A DNA stretch of 64,000 nt from Halobacillus dabanensis (GCF_900114165.1 NZ_FOSB01000006.1:1-64000), one strand, 5' to 3'; positions 1-8,964 are shown, counted from the stretch's first letter. The notes: generated by a model not told the origin, from the letters alone. Program-made: numbers and translations.

Positions 1-383
1 AACGACCAACCCTGGACTTTGTTCTGAAGCCGTTGAATGAAGTATTGGAAACTATCCAAACGGAAGCCAAATACCGGACAACCATCCACTCTGATCAAGG
101 CTGGCATTACCAACACAACAAGTGGGTGAAAACCTTAAAGAAACATCGCATCTTCCAAAGTATGTCCAGGAAAGCGAACTGCGCAGATAATGCGGCCATG
201 GAGAATTTTTTCGGGATTCTGAAACAGGAAATGTATTATGGAGAAGAACAGGTTTCTTATGAAGAGCTTAAAGGAAAACTAGAAGCATACATGGACTACT
301 ACAATCATGAACGCATAAAAGCAAAATTGGCTGGTTTAAGTCCCATCCAATACCGGACTCAAACCAGCCAATCAGCTTCATAA
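1..383 (+). CDS. IS3-family transposase OrfB, C-terminal part (cut by window edge)
   Basis: This is the C-terminal 127 residues of a DDE integrase-type transposase. The frame is open back to position 3, so the real start is upstream of the window. Visible signatures are HSDQGWHYQ (second catalytic Asp region), ADNAAMENFFGILKQE (the final catalytic Glu region) and the closing YYNHERI...LAGLSPIQYR block typical of IS150-group OrfB. The protein cuts and joins DNA strands during transposition, normally as an OrfAB frameshift fusion. Nothing visible suggests inactivation, but half the protein cannot be seen. Confidence 0.9.
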   Translation, partial: RPTLDFVLKPLNEVLETIQTEAKYRTTIHSDQGWHYQHNKWVKTLKKHRIFQSMSRKANCADNAAMENFFGILKQEMYYGEEQVSYEELKGKLEAYMDYYNHERIKAKLAGLSPIQYRTQTSQSAS

Positions 384-413
384 TAAAAACTCTAACTTTT
401 AGGGGTCACTACC
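1..413 (+). mobile_element. 3' part of an IS3-family (IS150-like) insertion sequence
   Basis: The window opens inside an insertion sequence. The reading frame carries an IS3-type integrase core, and the sequence just after its stop ends with a GGGGTCACTAC block. Read on the opposite strand this starts GTAGTGACCCC, typical of the terminal inverted repeat of IS150-like elements. The left end lies outside the window, so whether the element is intact cannot be judged. The exact right border (about 411-413) is inferred from where the interrupted downstream reading frame resumes. Confidence 0.8.
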
Positions 414-531
414 TCAAAGGGCTGCTTTTTACTTTGGTAAAAATCCATGGAACGTGGAGCAGTTTATGTATGGAGTTGTAATTAGTTATATTGCATCTAT
501 CGTTGTGCGTTGTATTTTAAGAAAAATATGA
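414..531 (+). pseudogene. C-terminal remnant of a membrane protein truncated by the IS
   Basis: An open frame leads directly out of the IS end and stops at 529-531. Its last ~36 codons (421-528) encode a protein-like tail with one hydrophobic helix (YGVVISYIASIVV) followed by a basic end (RCILRKI), as in an inner-membrane protein with a positive cytoplasmic tail. The family is not recognisable from so short a tail. The simplest reading is that the IS inserted into the gene and separated this tail from its start. The remnant also contains the likely promoter of the next gene. Confidence 0.5.
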
Positions 532-537
532 TAAAAT
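510..537 (+). promoter_or_regulatory. Candidate sigma-A promoter of the TetR gene
   Basis: TTGTAT at 510-515 and TAAAAT at 532-537 are 16 bp apart. An alternative is TTGTGC at 503-508 with TATGAT at 527-532, 18 bp apart. Either would start transcription just ahead of the regulator at 569. The hexamers overlap the end of the membrane-protein remnant. Confidence 0.4.
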
Positions 538-568
538 GAGTGTATATTCAGCAGATGGGAGTTGATGT

Positions 569-1201
569 ATGAGCGATTTGCGAGAAACGATTATCCGAAC
601 ATCTCTTGATTTATTTGACCAGAACGGTTTCCATGGGGTCACGGTCAAGCAGATTGTCCAGGCTTCTAATACGTCAAAAGGCGGCTTTTACCATCACTTT
701 CAGTCAAAAGACGAACTTCTTTTCGTCATTCATGATACGTTTATTACATATGTATTGAAAGAAGCACAAGCCGCAAATGTTACCCACTCGTCCCCGATTC
801 CCAAAGTGCAAGCAATCATCCAGTCATTCGTTCATGTATTTGATTTATATAAACCTCATATTTCCGTCTTTTATCAAGAAAGTCTTTATTTAAAGCCAGA
901 GTATGAAGAAAGAATCAAAGGAAAGCGTGATGAATTTAAACGGATGATTTTTGATGTCATTCAAGAAGGCCAAAAATTAGGATATTTCCGAAAAGAACTA
1001 CCGCTTGAAATTACCGGAATGGCGATTCTTGGAATGGTCAACTGGATCTATAAGTGGTATAGGCGGGATGGCACGTATACGATCGATCAAATTGCAGAGG
1101 TATTTACTGATCTAGTCCTTCATTTCTTATTGCCAGGAAAGCAGGATAGTGAATATTTCCATCATATGCTTAAAGTTCCTTTTTTTTACGAAAGCGAGTA
1201 A
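569..1201 (+). CDS. TetR/AcrR-family transcriptional regulator of the acyl-CoA catabolic operon
   Basis: 210 residues. The N-terminal helix-turn-helix (about residues 8-55) has the TetR signature [18 protein letters not shown] followed by [14 protein letters not shown]. The remaining helical domain, residues 60-190, would bind ligand. It lies 67 bp upstream of the isovaleryl-CoA dehydrogenase-like gene on the same strand, and a near-perfect palindrome typical of TetR operators sits in that gap. By analogy with FadR/PsrA-type regulators it probably represses the downstream operon until an acyl-CoA intermediate binds; this is inference. Start chosen at the ATG preceded by GGGAG. Confidence 0.85.
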   Translation: MSDLRETIIRTSLDLFDQNGFHGVTVKQIVQASNTSKGGFYHHFQSKDELLFVIHDTFITYVLKEAQAANVTHSSPIPKVQAIIQSFVHVFDLYKPHISVFYQESLYLKPEYEERIKGKRDEFKRMIFDVIQEGQKLGYFRKELPLEITGMAILGMVNWIYKWYRRDGTYTIDQIAEVFTDLVLHFLLPGKQDSEYFHHMLKVPFFYESE

Positions 1202-1210
1202 ACGCTTTCA
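1197..1210 (+). promoter_or_regulatory. Candidate cre (CcpA-binding) site
   Basis: AGTAAACGCTTTCA matches the catabolite-responsive element TGWAARCGYTWTCA at every position except the first. It overlaps the stop codon of the TetR gene and precedes the catabolic operon, so CcpA-mediated repression by good carbon sources is plausible. No binding data are available. Confidence 0.5.
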
Positions 1211-1226
1211 TTATTTTATAACCGGT

Positions 1227-1244
1227 ACCGACCAACCAGTCGGT
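1227..1244. promoter_or_regulatory. Candidate TetR-family operator
   Basis: ACCGACCAACCAGTCGGT is an 18-bp inverted repeat (ACCGAC...GTCGGT) in the 67-bp gap between the TetR gene and the acyl-CoA dehydrogenase gene. Length, symmetry and the CCGAC half-site resemble known TetR-family operators. It lies 24 bp before the dehydrogenase start, where a bound repressor would block transcription from an upstream promoter. Confidence 0.55.
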
Positions 1245-1268
1245 CTTCATTCCTTAAGGAGGAATCGT

Positions 1269-2411
1269 ATGAACTTCGATTTGACGAAAGAACAAGAAAT
1301 GACGAGAAAAATGGTTCGAGATTTTGCTGAGGATGTCATTGGTCCGAGAGCTGTGGATATTGATATCCATAGTGAATTCCCTAAAGATATTTTCGATCAA
1401 ATGGGGAAACTGGGTTTATTAGGCATCCCCTTCCCTGAAGAGTATGGAGGTTCAGGAGGAGACACGATCAGCTATGCTCTAGCTGTGGAAGAAATCGGCA
1501 GAGTGTGCGGTTCTACGGGTCTCAGTTATGCAGCGGCTGTATCATTAGGTGCCAGTCCCATTTATTATTTTGGTACAGAACAACAAAAACAAGAGTTTTT
1601 GACACCGCTAGCCAAAGGAGAAGGTCTTGCTTCTTTCGGTTTGACGGAACCTAATGCAGGTTCTGATGCAGGAGGAACGAAGACTCGTGCCGAATTGAAG
1701 GGTGATCACTATATTATTAATGGGGAAAAGTGCTGGATTACGAATGCTGAATATGCGAGATCCATCACAGTTACGGCCGTTTCGGGAAAGCGGGAAGATG
1801 GAAAGAATATTATCTCTGCTTTTATCATCCCGAAAGATACCCCTGGAATGACTATAACCAGTCCTTACGACAAAATGGGAGTGAGAGGTTCCAATACGTC
1901 TGAAATCATTTTGGAGGATGTAAAAGTACCCAAAGAGAATATTCTTGGTGATCCTCAAAAAGGATTCAAGCAGTTCCTTTATACGTTGGACGGAGGTAGG
2001 ATATCAATTGCCGCGCTTGCTGTTGGTATTGCTCAAGCATCTTTAGATCGGGCATTGGCATATGCGAAAGAAAGAAAACAATTTGGTCAGCCTATCACGA
2101 AATTTCAGGCCATTCAATTCAAATTGGCAGATATGGCCATGGAAGTCGAACTTGCTCGCAACATGGTTATAAAAGCTGCATGGTTGAAAGATCAGGGGCG
2201 TAATTTTACAAAAGAGTCGGCCTATGCAAAATTATTCGCTTCCGAAACGGCATTCAGATCTGCGAATCAAGCGATCCAGATTCATGGTGGATATGGTTAT
2301 ATGAGGGAGTATGAAGTCGAGCGGTTTTTACGTGATGCGAAATTGTTGGAAATCGGGGAAGGTACATCGGAAATTCAACGATTGGTCATTGCCCGTCAGC
2401 TTGGGTGCTAA
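1269..2411 (+). CDS. yngJ: Acyl-CoA dehydrogenase (isovaleryl-CoA dehydrogenase-like, YngJ)
   Basis: 380 residues from the ATG preceded by AAGGAGG; an upstream in-frame extension to 1149 is unlikely because it overlaps the regulator and lacks a ribosome site. FAD-dependent alpha,beta-dehydrogenation of a short branched acyl-CoA. Signatures: [13 protein letters not shown] in the middle domain and [19 protein letters not shown]...[11 protein letters not shown] in the C-terminal FAD/catalytic region. It is the first gene of an operon matching B. subtilis yngJIHGFE, where the partner enzymes imply isovaleryl-CoA to 3-methylcrotonyl-CoA conversion in leucine breakdown. Exact substrate is inferred from neighbours. 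Confidence 0.9.
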   Translation: MNFDLTKEQEMTRKMVRDFAEDVIGPRAVDIDIHSEFPKDIFDQMGKLGLLGIPFPEEYGGSGGDTISYALAVEEIGRVCGSTGLSYAAAVSLGASPIYYFGTEQQKQEFLTPLAKGEGLASFGLTEPNAGSDAGGTKTRAELKGDHYIINGEKCWITNAEYARSITVTAVSGKREDGKNIISAFIIPKDTPGMTITSPYDKMGVRGSNTSEIILEDVKVPKENILGDPQKGFKQFLYTLDGGRISIAALAVGIAQASLDRALAYAKERKQFGQPITKFQAIQFKLADMAMEVELARNMVIKAAWLKDQGRNFTKESAYAKLFASETAFRSANQAIQIHGGYGYMREYEVERFLRDAKLLEIGEGTSEIQRLVIARQLGC

Positions 2412-2432
2412 ATTAACGAAGGAGGAAGAGAA

Positions 2433-4073
2433 ATGTCACTTTTAGAACAGACGGTTGGGGAGTTGTTGGAAAAGCAAGCAGCAGCATATCCGGATCACGA
2501 AGCCTTTGTGTACCCAGATAAAGGGTTACGGAAAACTTATGCGGAGTTTAACACGATGACAGATGAAGTTGCGAAAGGACTTATGGCATTAGGGGTTGAA
2601 AAAGGGGAGCATGTGGCGATTTGGTCGGACAATAAACCAGAGTGGTTACAGTCTCAGTTCGCCTCAGGAAAAATGGGAGGCGTCCTAGTTACCGTTAATA
2701 CGAATTACCGTGCCCAGGAGCTTGAATATTTACTAAAACAATCGGATGCTACTACTTTGATACTCGCGGAAGATTTTAAAGGAACTTCTTATATCGATAT
2801 TCTTAAGGAAATTTGCCCGGAGCTTGAAACTTCCGAAAAGGGCGACCTGCAAAGTGATCGTCTTCCTTTCTTGAAAAATGTAGTGGTTCTTAGCGATAAA
2901 CCCTATCGTGGATGCTATACGTGGCAAGATATCCTGGACATGAGTATGACAGTCAGCGATCGTGAACTCGAAGAGAGGAAAGAGTCGCTTTCATATCGTG
3001 ACGTGATCAACATGCAATATACCTCGGGAACCACTGGGTTTCCAAAAGGAGTCATGTTAAGTCATTACAACATCGTCAATAATGGCAATCAAGTTGCTGA
3101 TTGTATGCGTCTTACCGAAGAAGATCGTTTGTGCATTCCTGTCCCGTTTTTCCATTGCTTTGGCTGCGTGTTAGGTACGATGGCTGCTGTGTCTAAAGGA
3201 TCAACCATGGTCATTCTGGAACAATTTGATCCAAAAAAAGTTCTACAGGCTGTGAAGAAAGAAAGTTGCACAGCATTGCACGGGGTTCCGACCATGTTTA
3301 TTGCTGAATTGAATCATCCGGAATACGAGGAATTGCGGCCAACCACGTTAAGAACAGGGATTATGGCAGGTTCGACGTGTCCGATGGAAGTAATGAAGAG
3401 TGTCATTGAAGATATGGGGGCAGAAGAAATCACCATCGCCTATGGACAGACCGAATCATCACCTGTGATTACCCAGACGAAGGCAGACGACCCCATCGAC
3501 TTACGAGTGAGCAGTGTAGGCCAAGCTCATCCGAACGTCGAAGTGAAAGTCATCGAACCTGCAACAGGAGAAGAAGTCGAAAGAGGAATCCCTGGTGAAT
3601 TATGCACAAGGGGCTACCTCGTTATGGAGGGCTATTACAAGAATGAAGAAGCAACAAGCGCTGCTATAGACCCTGATGGTTGGTTGCACACCGGAGATAT
3701 CGCTGTAATGGACGAAAACGGATATGTGGAAATAACAGGAAGGATAAAGGATATGATCATTCGTGGAGGAGAAAACATCTATCCTCGTGAAATCGAAGAA
3801 TTTTTATATCAGCATCCTGATGTGCTCGATGTGCAAGTCGTAGGTGTACCAGATGAAAAATATGGAGAAGAGATCATGGCCTGGATTATTCCCAAAGATG
3901 GCAAACAATTAAATGAAAGCGATATCAGGGAGTTCAGTGAAGGGAAAATATCAAAACATAAAATTCCCCGTTATATTACCTTTACCGACGAGTACCCGAT
4001 GACAGCAAGCGGGAAGATCCGAAAATTCAGGCTTCGTGAAAATGCACTGGAAATGATGAACTTGAAATCCTAA
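2433..4073 (+). CDS. yngI: Acyl-CoA ligase, AMP-forming (YngI-like)
   Basis: 546 residues. ANL-superfamily ligase that activates a carboxylic acid with ATP and joins it to CoA. Motifs: nucleotide-binding loop YTSGTTGFPKGVMLSH near residue 196, YGQTESSP in the adenylation site, the hinge GRIKDMIIRGGENIYPREIE, and the C-terminal catalytic lysine in TASGKIRKF. It starts 21 bp after yngJ with an AAGGAGGAAGAG ribosome site, so it is cotranscribed. Substrate probably a short or medium branched-chain acid feeding the pathway; the sequence alone does not fix it. Confidence 0.88.
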   Translation: MSLLEQTVGELLEKQAAAYPDHEAFVYPDKGLRKTYAEFNTMTDEVAKGLMALGVEKGEHVAIWSDNKPEWLQSQFASGKMGGVLVTVNTNYRAQELEYLLKQSDATTLILAEDFKGTSYIDILKEICPELETSEKGDLQSDRLPFLKNVVVLSDKPYRGCYTWQDILDMSMTVSDRELEERKESLSYRDVINMQYTSGTTGFPKGVMLSHYNIVNNGNQVADCMRLTEEDRLCIPVPFFHCFGCVLGTMAAVSKGSTMVILEQFDPKKVLQAVKKESCTALHGVPTMFIAELNHPEYEELRPTTLRTGIMAGSTCPMEVMKSVIEDMGAEEITIAYGQTESSPVITQTKADDPIDLRVSSVGQAHPNVEVKVIEPATGEEVERGIPGELCTRGYLVMEGYYKNEEATSAAIDPDGWLHTGDIAVMDENGYVEITGRIKDMIIRGGENIYPREIEEFLYQHPDVLDVQVVGVPDEKYGEEIMAWIIPKDGKQLNESDIREFSEGKISKHKIPRYITFTDEYPMTASGKIRKFRLRENALEMMNLKS

Positions 4074-4088
4074 TAAGAGGTGAGTGTC

Positions 4089-5444
4089 ATGTTCAAAAAA
4101 ATATTGATCGCCAATAGGGGCGAAATTGCTTCTAGAATCATCCGGACGTGTAAGCGATTGGACATCCCTACTGTGGCGGTATACTCGGAAGCAGATCAGA
4201 ACGCCCCGTATGTTGAATTGGCAGATGAAAGTTATTTGATAGGTAAGCCGCGAGTCAATGAGTCCTATCTCAATATAGAGAAAATATTAAATGTTGCTAA
4301 AGAAGCGGAAGTAGAAGCAATCCATCCTGGTTATGGATTGCTAAGCGAAAATGCCGACTTTGCAAGGAAAACAGAGGAAGCAGGAATCTCCTTCATTGGT
4401 CCAAAAGCAGATGTAATAGCAAAAATGGGAGATAAAATTGCAGCTCGTGCAGAAATGAAGCGGGCAGGTGTACCAATAATTCCTGGTACCGAGAATGCGG
4501 TCAGCACAACAGAAGAGGCGAAAGAAGTTGCAGAAGAATTCGGTTATCCTGTCATGATCAAAGCGGCTGCTGGTGGCGGAGGCATCGGGATGCAGGCTGT
4601 TTATAACGAGGAAGAGCTGGAAAAAGCTTTTGAAGGAAATTCTAAGCGTGCAAAAGCTTTTTTTGGAAATGGGGAAATGTTTATTGAAAAGTTGATTGAA
4701 GAGCCACGTCATATTGAAATACAAGTGCTCGCAGATCAACACGGGAATGCTGTCCATTTATTCGAAAGGGAATGTTCGATTCAGCGTCGTCATCAAAAAG
4801 TCGTGGAAGAAGCTCCTTCCCCGGTCCTTTCCGAAACAACGAGAAATAAGATGGGGGAAAGTGCATTAAAAGCAGTAGAAACTCTAGGGTACTCCAACGC
4901 CGGGACGATTGAATTTCTCGTCGATGATGAAGAGAATTTTTACTTTCTTGAGATGAACACCCGTTTGCAAGTAGAACATCCCGTAACAGAGCAGATAACC
5001 GGGGTTGATCTAGTAGAGCAGCAACTCAAAGTGGCAGCAGGAGAAAAACTTTCTATAAGACAAAACGATCTCCTTATAGATGGGCATGCCATTGAAGTCC
5101 GGATTTATGCGGAAAATCCCAATACTTTCTATCCTTCGCCAGGAAAACTTACAAAAATGAATTTACCAGAAGGACCTGGGGTCAGGCATGAACTCGCGGT
5201 AAAAGGAGACAGTCAGGTGACACCTTTCTATGATCCTATGATTGCGAAACTAGTCGTCCATGGCGAGAACCGTGCGGATGCAATCGAACGCTTAGCAAAA
5301 GCACTCGATGAGTATGAAATAGACGGTATAAAATGTAACCTTGCGATGTTAAAGCGGGTCATTAACCATGAAAAGTTCAAACAAGGGGATACGAAAACTT
5401 CTTTTATCGAAAATTACTATTTACCAACATTGACGAATCAATAA
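4089..5444 (+). CDS. yngH: Biotin carboxylase subunit of methylcrotonyl/acyl-CoA carboxylase (YngH-like)
   Basis: 451 residues from an ATG at 4089, placed 6 bp after an AGAGGTG ribosome site; a GTG at 4080 lies inside that site and is less likely. ATP-grasp enzyme that carboxylates biotin on the carrier protein. It shows the N-terminal KILIANRGEIASRIIRTC, the glycine-rich ATP loop KAAAGGGGIGM, the FIEKLIEEPRHIEIQVL segment, and EMNTRLQVEHPVTE with the catalytic residues. Length fits a stand-alone carboxylase domain, and the carrier is encoded separately next door. With the carboxyltransferase at 7392 it should form a 3-methylcrotonyl-CoA carboxylase. Confidence 0.9.
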   Translation: MFKKILIANRGEIASRIIRTCKRLDIPTVAVYSEADQNAPYVELADESYLIGKPRVNESYLNIEKILNVAKEAEVEAIHPGYGLLSENADFARKTEEAGISFIGPKADVIAKMGDKIAARAEMKRAGVPIIPGTENAVSTTEEAKEVAEEFGYPVMIKAAAGGGGIGMQAVYNEEELEKAFEGNSKRAKAFFGNGEMFIEKLIEEPRHIEIQVLADQHGNAVHLFERECSIQRRHQKVVEEAPSPVLSETTRNKMGESALKAVETLGYSNAGTIEFLVDDEENFYFLEMNTRLQVEHPVTEQITGVDLVEQQLKVAAGEKLSIRQNDLLIDGHAIEVRIYAENPNTFYPSPGKLTKMNLPEGPGVRHELAVKGDSQVTPFYDPMIAKLVVHGENRADAIERLAKALDEYEIDGIKCNLAMLKRVINHEKFKQGDTKTSFIENYYLPTLTNQ

Positions 5445-5453
5445 GGAGGAACA

Positions 5454-5669
5454 ATGATGACAGAAATCAAAGCATCAATGGCAGGAAGCGTATGGAAGTT
5501 AGTAGCGAATGAAGGGGACCAAGTCAGTGACGGACAGGATATCGCTATCTTGGAATCCATGAAAATGGAGATTCCCATCCCTACGGAAACTACCGGGACA
5601 GTTAAAGAGTTGAAAGTAAGTGAAGGAGATTTTGTAAACGAAGGCGATGTCATTGCTATTATCGAATAA
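5454..5669 (+). CDS. yngHB: Biotin carrier protein (BCCP-like, YngHB)
   Basis: A 70-71-residue biotinyl domain with the canonical ESMKMEI site whose central Lys is biotinylated, flanked by the GDQVSDGQ and EGDFVNEGD hairpins of the flattened barrel. It carries carboxylated biotin between YngH and the carboxyltransferase. The start is ATGATG: the first ATG is 4 bp from GGAGG and the second (5457) is 7 bp away, so 5457 may be used. It is much shorter than the AccB carrier of acetyl-CoA carboxylase because it lacks the N-terminal region. Confidence 0.9.
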   Translation: MMTEIKASMAGSVWKLVANEGDQVSDGQDIAILESMKMEIPIPTETTGTVKELKVSEGDFVNEGDVIAIIE

Positions 5670-5682
5670 CCAGGAGGTTCTT

Positions 5683-6591
5683 ATGTTCCATTGGCCGGAT
5701 CATGTAATGATCAAAGAAGTTGGACCGAGGGATGGCTTGCAAAATGAAAAGATAGAAGTACCGTTTGAGGATAAGGTAGCCTGGATCAATTTACTTTCGG
5801 AAGCGGGCTATTCTTATATCGAAATCAGTTCATTTGTACATCCAAAATGGATACCGCAATTGAAAGATGCACGGCAAGTAGCTTCGTCTATTGAGCGAAA
5901 GCCCGGGGTCACTTATGCCGCGCTCGTTCCAAATCGAAAAGGTTTGGAAGCGGCAGTCGATACAGATGTGGATGAAGTCTCTATTTTCATGTCTGCAAGC
6001 GACACGCATAATAAAAAGAATATCAATAAATCGATCGAAGAGACATTTCCGGTTTTGGAAGAGGTTGTGAAGGAAGCGAAACTAGAAGGGAAAAGCGTGC
6101 GTGGCTATGTGTCTACAGCTTTCGGCTGCCCTTATGAAGGGGATGTGGCTACAGATCAAGTGACAATGGTTTGTGAACGTCTTTTTGGCATGGGCGTCGA
6201 TGAGGTGTCTATTGGTGACACAATCGGAGTAGCAAATCCGATGCAAGTCGATCAAAAGTTGACGGAATGGAAAAAGTCGCTTCCTATCGACCAATTAGCA
6301 ATGCATTTTCATAATACGAGAGGTATGGCATTAGCAAACGTCCTCGTCTCTTTGCAGCATAACATCACAACTTTCGATGCCGCACTAGGAGGTTTGGGAG
6401 GCTGCCCTTATGCAAAAGGTGCCTCTGGTAATCTGGCGACCGACGATCTTGTCTATATGTTGCATAGAATGGGGATTGAAACAGGAATTGATGAACAGAA
6501 GCTCAAAGAAGCGGGGAATTTTATTCAAAACGTCTTAAATAAAACGCTTCCGAGTCATCAAATGCAAGTGATGAATAAGGAAAGGGTGTAA
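5683..6591 (+). CDS. yngG: Hydroxymethylglutaryl-CoA lyase (YngG)
   Basis: 302 residues from the ATG after CAGGAGG; an earlier frame start overlaps the carrier gene. It splits HMG-CoA into acetyl-CoA and acetoacetate, the final step of leucine degradation. Signatures: EVGPRDGLQNE at the N terminus (catalytic Arg and metal Asp), HFHNTRGMA with metal-binding His, and GGLGGCPYAKGASGN with the active-site Cys of HMG-CoA lyases. TIM-barrel fold, cytoplasmic. It is 13 bp after yngHB and 3 bp before the hydratase gene, so clearly cotranscribed. Confidence 0.93.
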   Translation: MFHWPDHVMIKEVGPRDGLQNEKIEVPFEDKVAWINLLSEAGYSYIEISSFVHPKWIPQLKDARQVASSIERKPGVTYAALVPNRKGLEAAVDTDVDEVSIFMSASDTHNKKNINKSIEETFPVLEEVVKEAKLEGKSVRGYVSTAFGCPYEGDVATDQVTMVCERLFGMGVDEVSIGDTIGVANPMQVDQKLTEWKKSLPIDQLAMHFHNTRGMALANVLVSLQHNITTFDAALGGLGGCPYAKGASGNLATDDLVYMLHRMGIETGIDEQKLKEAGNFIQNVLNKTLPSHQMQVMNKERV

Positions 6592-6594
6592 GCT

Positions 6595-7377
6595 ATGCAA
6601 GAAGTGGTCACCTTAGAAGAATTAGAACCCTATGTATTTTCACTTAAACTAAATCGTCCGGATGCAGCGAATGCCTTGTCTTTGTCATTATTAAATGAAC
6701 TGCAAGAAAAGGTGGAAGAAATTAATCGCCGCTCAGATATCCGGGCCGTACTTCTTACGGGAGAAGGTAGTAAAGCTTTCTGTGCCGGGGCTGATTTGAA
6801 AGAACGGGCAGGGATGGGGGAAGAAGAAGTTCTTGCTGCCGTCAAGAAGATAGGAGACACGATCTGTATGGTTGAGAGCATATCCGTTCCAACAGTTGCT
6901 GTCATCAATGGTGTGGCCTTTGGCGGGGGATTGGAACTTGCTCTTGCTTGCGATCTTCGGATGATGAGTACTTCTACGAAGGTCGGATTAACGGAAACGT
7001 CCCTTGCTATCATTCCAGGGGCAGGAGGAACGCAACGGCTTTCCAGACTGATCGGTAAAGGCCAGGCGAAAGCGATGATTTTTACTGCACGTCCAGTAGA
7101 AGCTCAGCGTGCTCTTACGCTAGGGTTAGTAGAGTATGTATATGAACCTCAATTTTTGATGGAGGAAGCCAAGGATTTAGCCGCGTGTATTGCCAGAAAT
7201 GGTCCCGTGGCAATGAAACAGGCGAAATTAGCGATAGATAAGGGAATGGAAACGGACTTGGAAAAAGGGTTGGAAATTGAACGGTCGTGTTATGAACAAA
7301 CCATCCCAACTTCTGATCGTCTCGAAGGTCTACAAGCATTCAAAGAGAAAAGAAAGCCGGATTATAAAGGAGAATGA
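6595..7377 (+). CDS. yngF: Enoyl-CoA hydratase/isomerase (methylglutaconyl-CoA hydratase-like, YngF)
   Basis: 260 residues, crotonase family. It has the oxyanion-hole segments AFCAGADLKER and GVAFGGGLELALACDLRM, and AIIPGAGGTQRLSRLIG, which carries the second catalytic Glu region. Between a carboxylase and HMG-CoA lyase the expected reaction is hydration of 3-methylglutaconyl-CoA to HMG-CoA. The stop codon overlaps the first possible ATG of the next frame (ATGA), indicating a tightly packed operon. Confidence 0.9.
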   Translation: MQEVVTLEELEPYVFSLKLNRPDAANALSLSLLNELQEKVEEINRRSDIRAVLLTGEGSKAFCAGADLKERAGMGEEEVLAAVKKIGDTICMVESISVPTVAVINGVAFGGGLELALACDLRMMSTSTKVGLTETSLAIIPGAGGTQRLSRLIGKGQAKAMIFTARPVEAQRALTLGLVEYVYEPQFLMEEAKDLAACIARNGPVAMKQAKLAIDKGMETDLEKGLEIERSCYEQTIPTSDRLEGLQAFKEKRKPDYKGE

Positions 7378-7391
7378 AGGTGGAAAAAACG

Positions 7392-8921
7392 ATGCCTACG
7401 AACCAAACATTAGAAGAAAGAGCTAAAAAAATCGCTGCTGGCGGTGGTGAGAAATATCATAGTAAAAATGCGGAAAAAGGGAAAATGTTTGTTCGAGAAC
7501 GTCTTCAACTGTTATTTGATGAGGATATCGATGTAGAAGATGCCTTTTTTGCTAATTGTCAAAATGAAAGCCTCCCTGCTGACGGAGTCGTAACAGGTAT
7601 CGGCAGGATTAACGGTGAAAAGGTGTGTGTGATGGCAAATGATTCGACAGTTAAAGCAGGATCATGGGGGGCGAGAACCGTTGAGAAAATCATCCGTATC
7701 CAGGAGACTGCATTGAAATTGAACCTTCCTATGCTTTATCTTGTTGATTCTGCAGGTGCCAGAATCACAGATCAAGTAGAAATGTTTCCCAACCGAAGAG
7801 GAGCAGGTCGCATCTTCCATAATCAAATCAAACTCTCCGGACGTGTTCCACAGGTCTGCTTGTTATTCGGTCCATCAGCAGCAGGTGGTGCATACATACC
7901 TGCGTTTTGCGATATCGTCGTAATGGTCGATAAAAATGCATCAATGTATTTAGGATCTCCACGAATGGCTGAAAAGGTCATCGGAGAAAAAGTTACTTTA
8001 GAAGAAATGGGCGGAGCTAATATGCATTGTTCTGTTTCCGGCTGTGGAGATGTTTTAGCAAAAGATGAGAGTGATGCTATTGCTTTTGCTAGAAACTATC
8101 TGAGCTATTTTCCACAATCCTACAGGGAGTTACCGAAAAAAACAGAATCAAGGCAGCCAGCTCCATTCGAAAAAAGTATCGAACAACTGATTCCAGAAAA
8201 TCAAAATGCACCTTTTGATATGTATCAATTGATTGAACGCTTAGTGGATGACGCCTCCTTTTGTGAAATCAAGAAAAAATTCGCACCTGAATTGATTACT
8301 GGTTTATCAAGAATTGAAGGGCGGCCGGTAGGGATCATCGCAAACCAACCAAGGGCAAAAGGCGGTGTACTGTTTCCTGATTCAGCGGATAAAGCCGCTA
8401 AGTTCATCCAACTATGTGATGCTTTCAATATCCCGCTTTTATTTCTTGCCGATATACCCGGCTTCATGATCGGTACAAAAGTGGAAAGAGCAGGTATAAT
8501 CCGTCACGGAGCGAAGATGCTTTCTGCGATGAGTGAAGCGACCGTGCCAAAAATATCTGTCATTGTACGGAAAGCTTATGGAGCTGGGCTTTATGCGATG
8601 GCTGGTCCAGCTTTCGAGCCTGACGCGTGTCTTGCATTACCGACAGCACAAATAGCTGTGATGGGGCCTGAAGCGGCTGTTAACGCGGTGTATGCAAATA
8701 AGATTGCCGCATTGCCAGAAGAGGACCGCCCGGCATTTATTAAGGAAAAGCAGGAAGAATATAAAGAGAATATTGATATTTATCGTCTTGCATCAGAAAT
8801 GATTATTGATGATATTGTTCAACCTAATAAATTGCGGGAAGAACTTGCATGCAGGTACGATGCCTATGAAACAAAAGATGTGATATTTACAGAAAGAAAA
8901 CACGGTGTATATCCTGTTTAA
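7392..8921 (+). CDS. yngE: Acyl-CoA carboxylase carboxyltransferase subunit (methylcrotonyl-CoA carboxylase beta, YngE)
   Basis: About 509 residues. It transfers CO2 from carboxybiotin to an acyl-CoA, probably 3-methylcrotonyl-CoA. The family signature is GPSAAGGAYIPAFCD in the N-terminal crotonase-like half and LADIPGFMIGTKVERAGIIRHGAKM in the C-terminal half. An ATG at 7374 overlaps the previous stop but has AAAGGAGA only 1 bp away, whereas the ATG at 7392 is 8 bp after AAGGTGG and gives MPTNQTLEERAKKI, a typical N terminus, so 7392 is preferred. Last gene of the operon. Confidence 0.9.
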   Translation: MPTNQTLEERAKKIAAGGGEKYHSKNAEKGKMFVRERLQLLFDEDIDVEDAFFANCQNESLPADGVVTGIGRINGEKVCVMANDSTVKAGSWGARTVEKIIRIQETALKLNLPMLYLVDSAGARITDQVEMFPNRRGAGRIFHNQIKLSGRVPQVCLLFGPSAAGGAYIPAFCDIVVMVDKNASMYLGSPRMAEKVIGEKVTLEEMGGANMHCSVSGCGDVLAKDESDAIAFARNYLSYFPQSYRELPKKTESRQPAPFEKSIEQLIPENQNAPFDMYQLIERLVDDASFCEIKKKFAPELITGLSRIEGRPVGIIANQPRAKGGVLFPDSADKAAKFIQLCDAFNIPLLFLADIPGFMIGTKVERAGIIRHGAKMLSAMSEATVPKISVIVRKAYGAGLYAMAGPAFEPDACLALPTAQIAVMGPEAAVNAVYANKIAALPEEDRPAFIKEKQEEYKENIDIYRLASEMIIDDIVQPNKLREELACRYDAYETKDVIFTERKHGVYPV

Positions 8922-8924
8922 TGA

Positions 8925-8963
8925 GAAACCTCCTGGATCAAAATCTGACCCAGGAGGTTTTTA
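8925..8963. terminator. Bidirectional terminator between yngE and the acyl-CoA synthetase gene
   Basis: An 11-bp perfect stem (AAACCTCCTGG / CCAGGAGGTTT) followed by TTTTTATTT on the plus strand. Genes converge on it from both sides, so it probably ends both transcripts. Confidence 0.9.
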
Positions 8964-8964
8964 T

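Noticed and set aside
1149-1268. Longer N terminus for the acyl-CoA dehydrogenase
   Set aside because: The extension overlaps the TetR gene and regulatory sites, while a strong AAGGAGG precedes the ATG at 1269.
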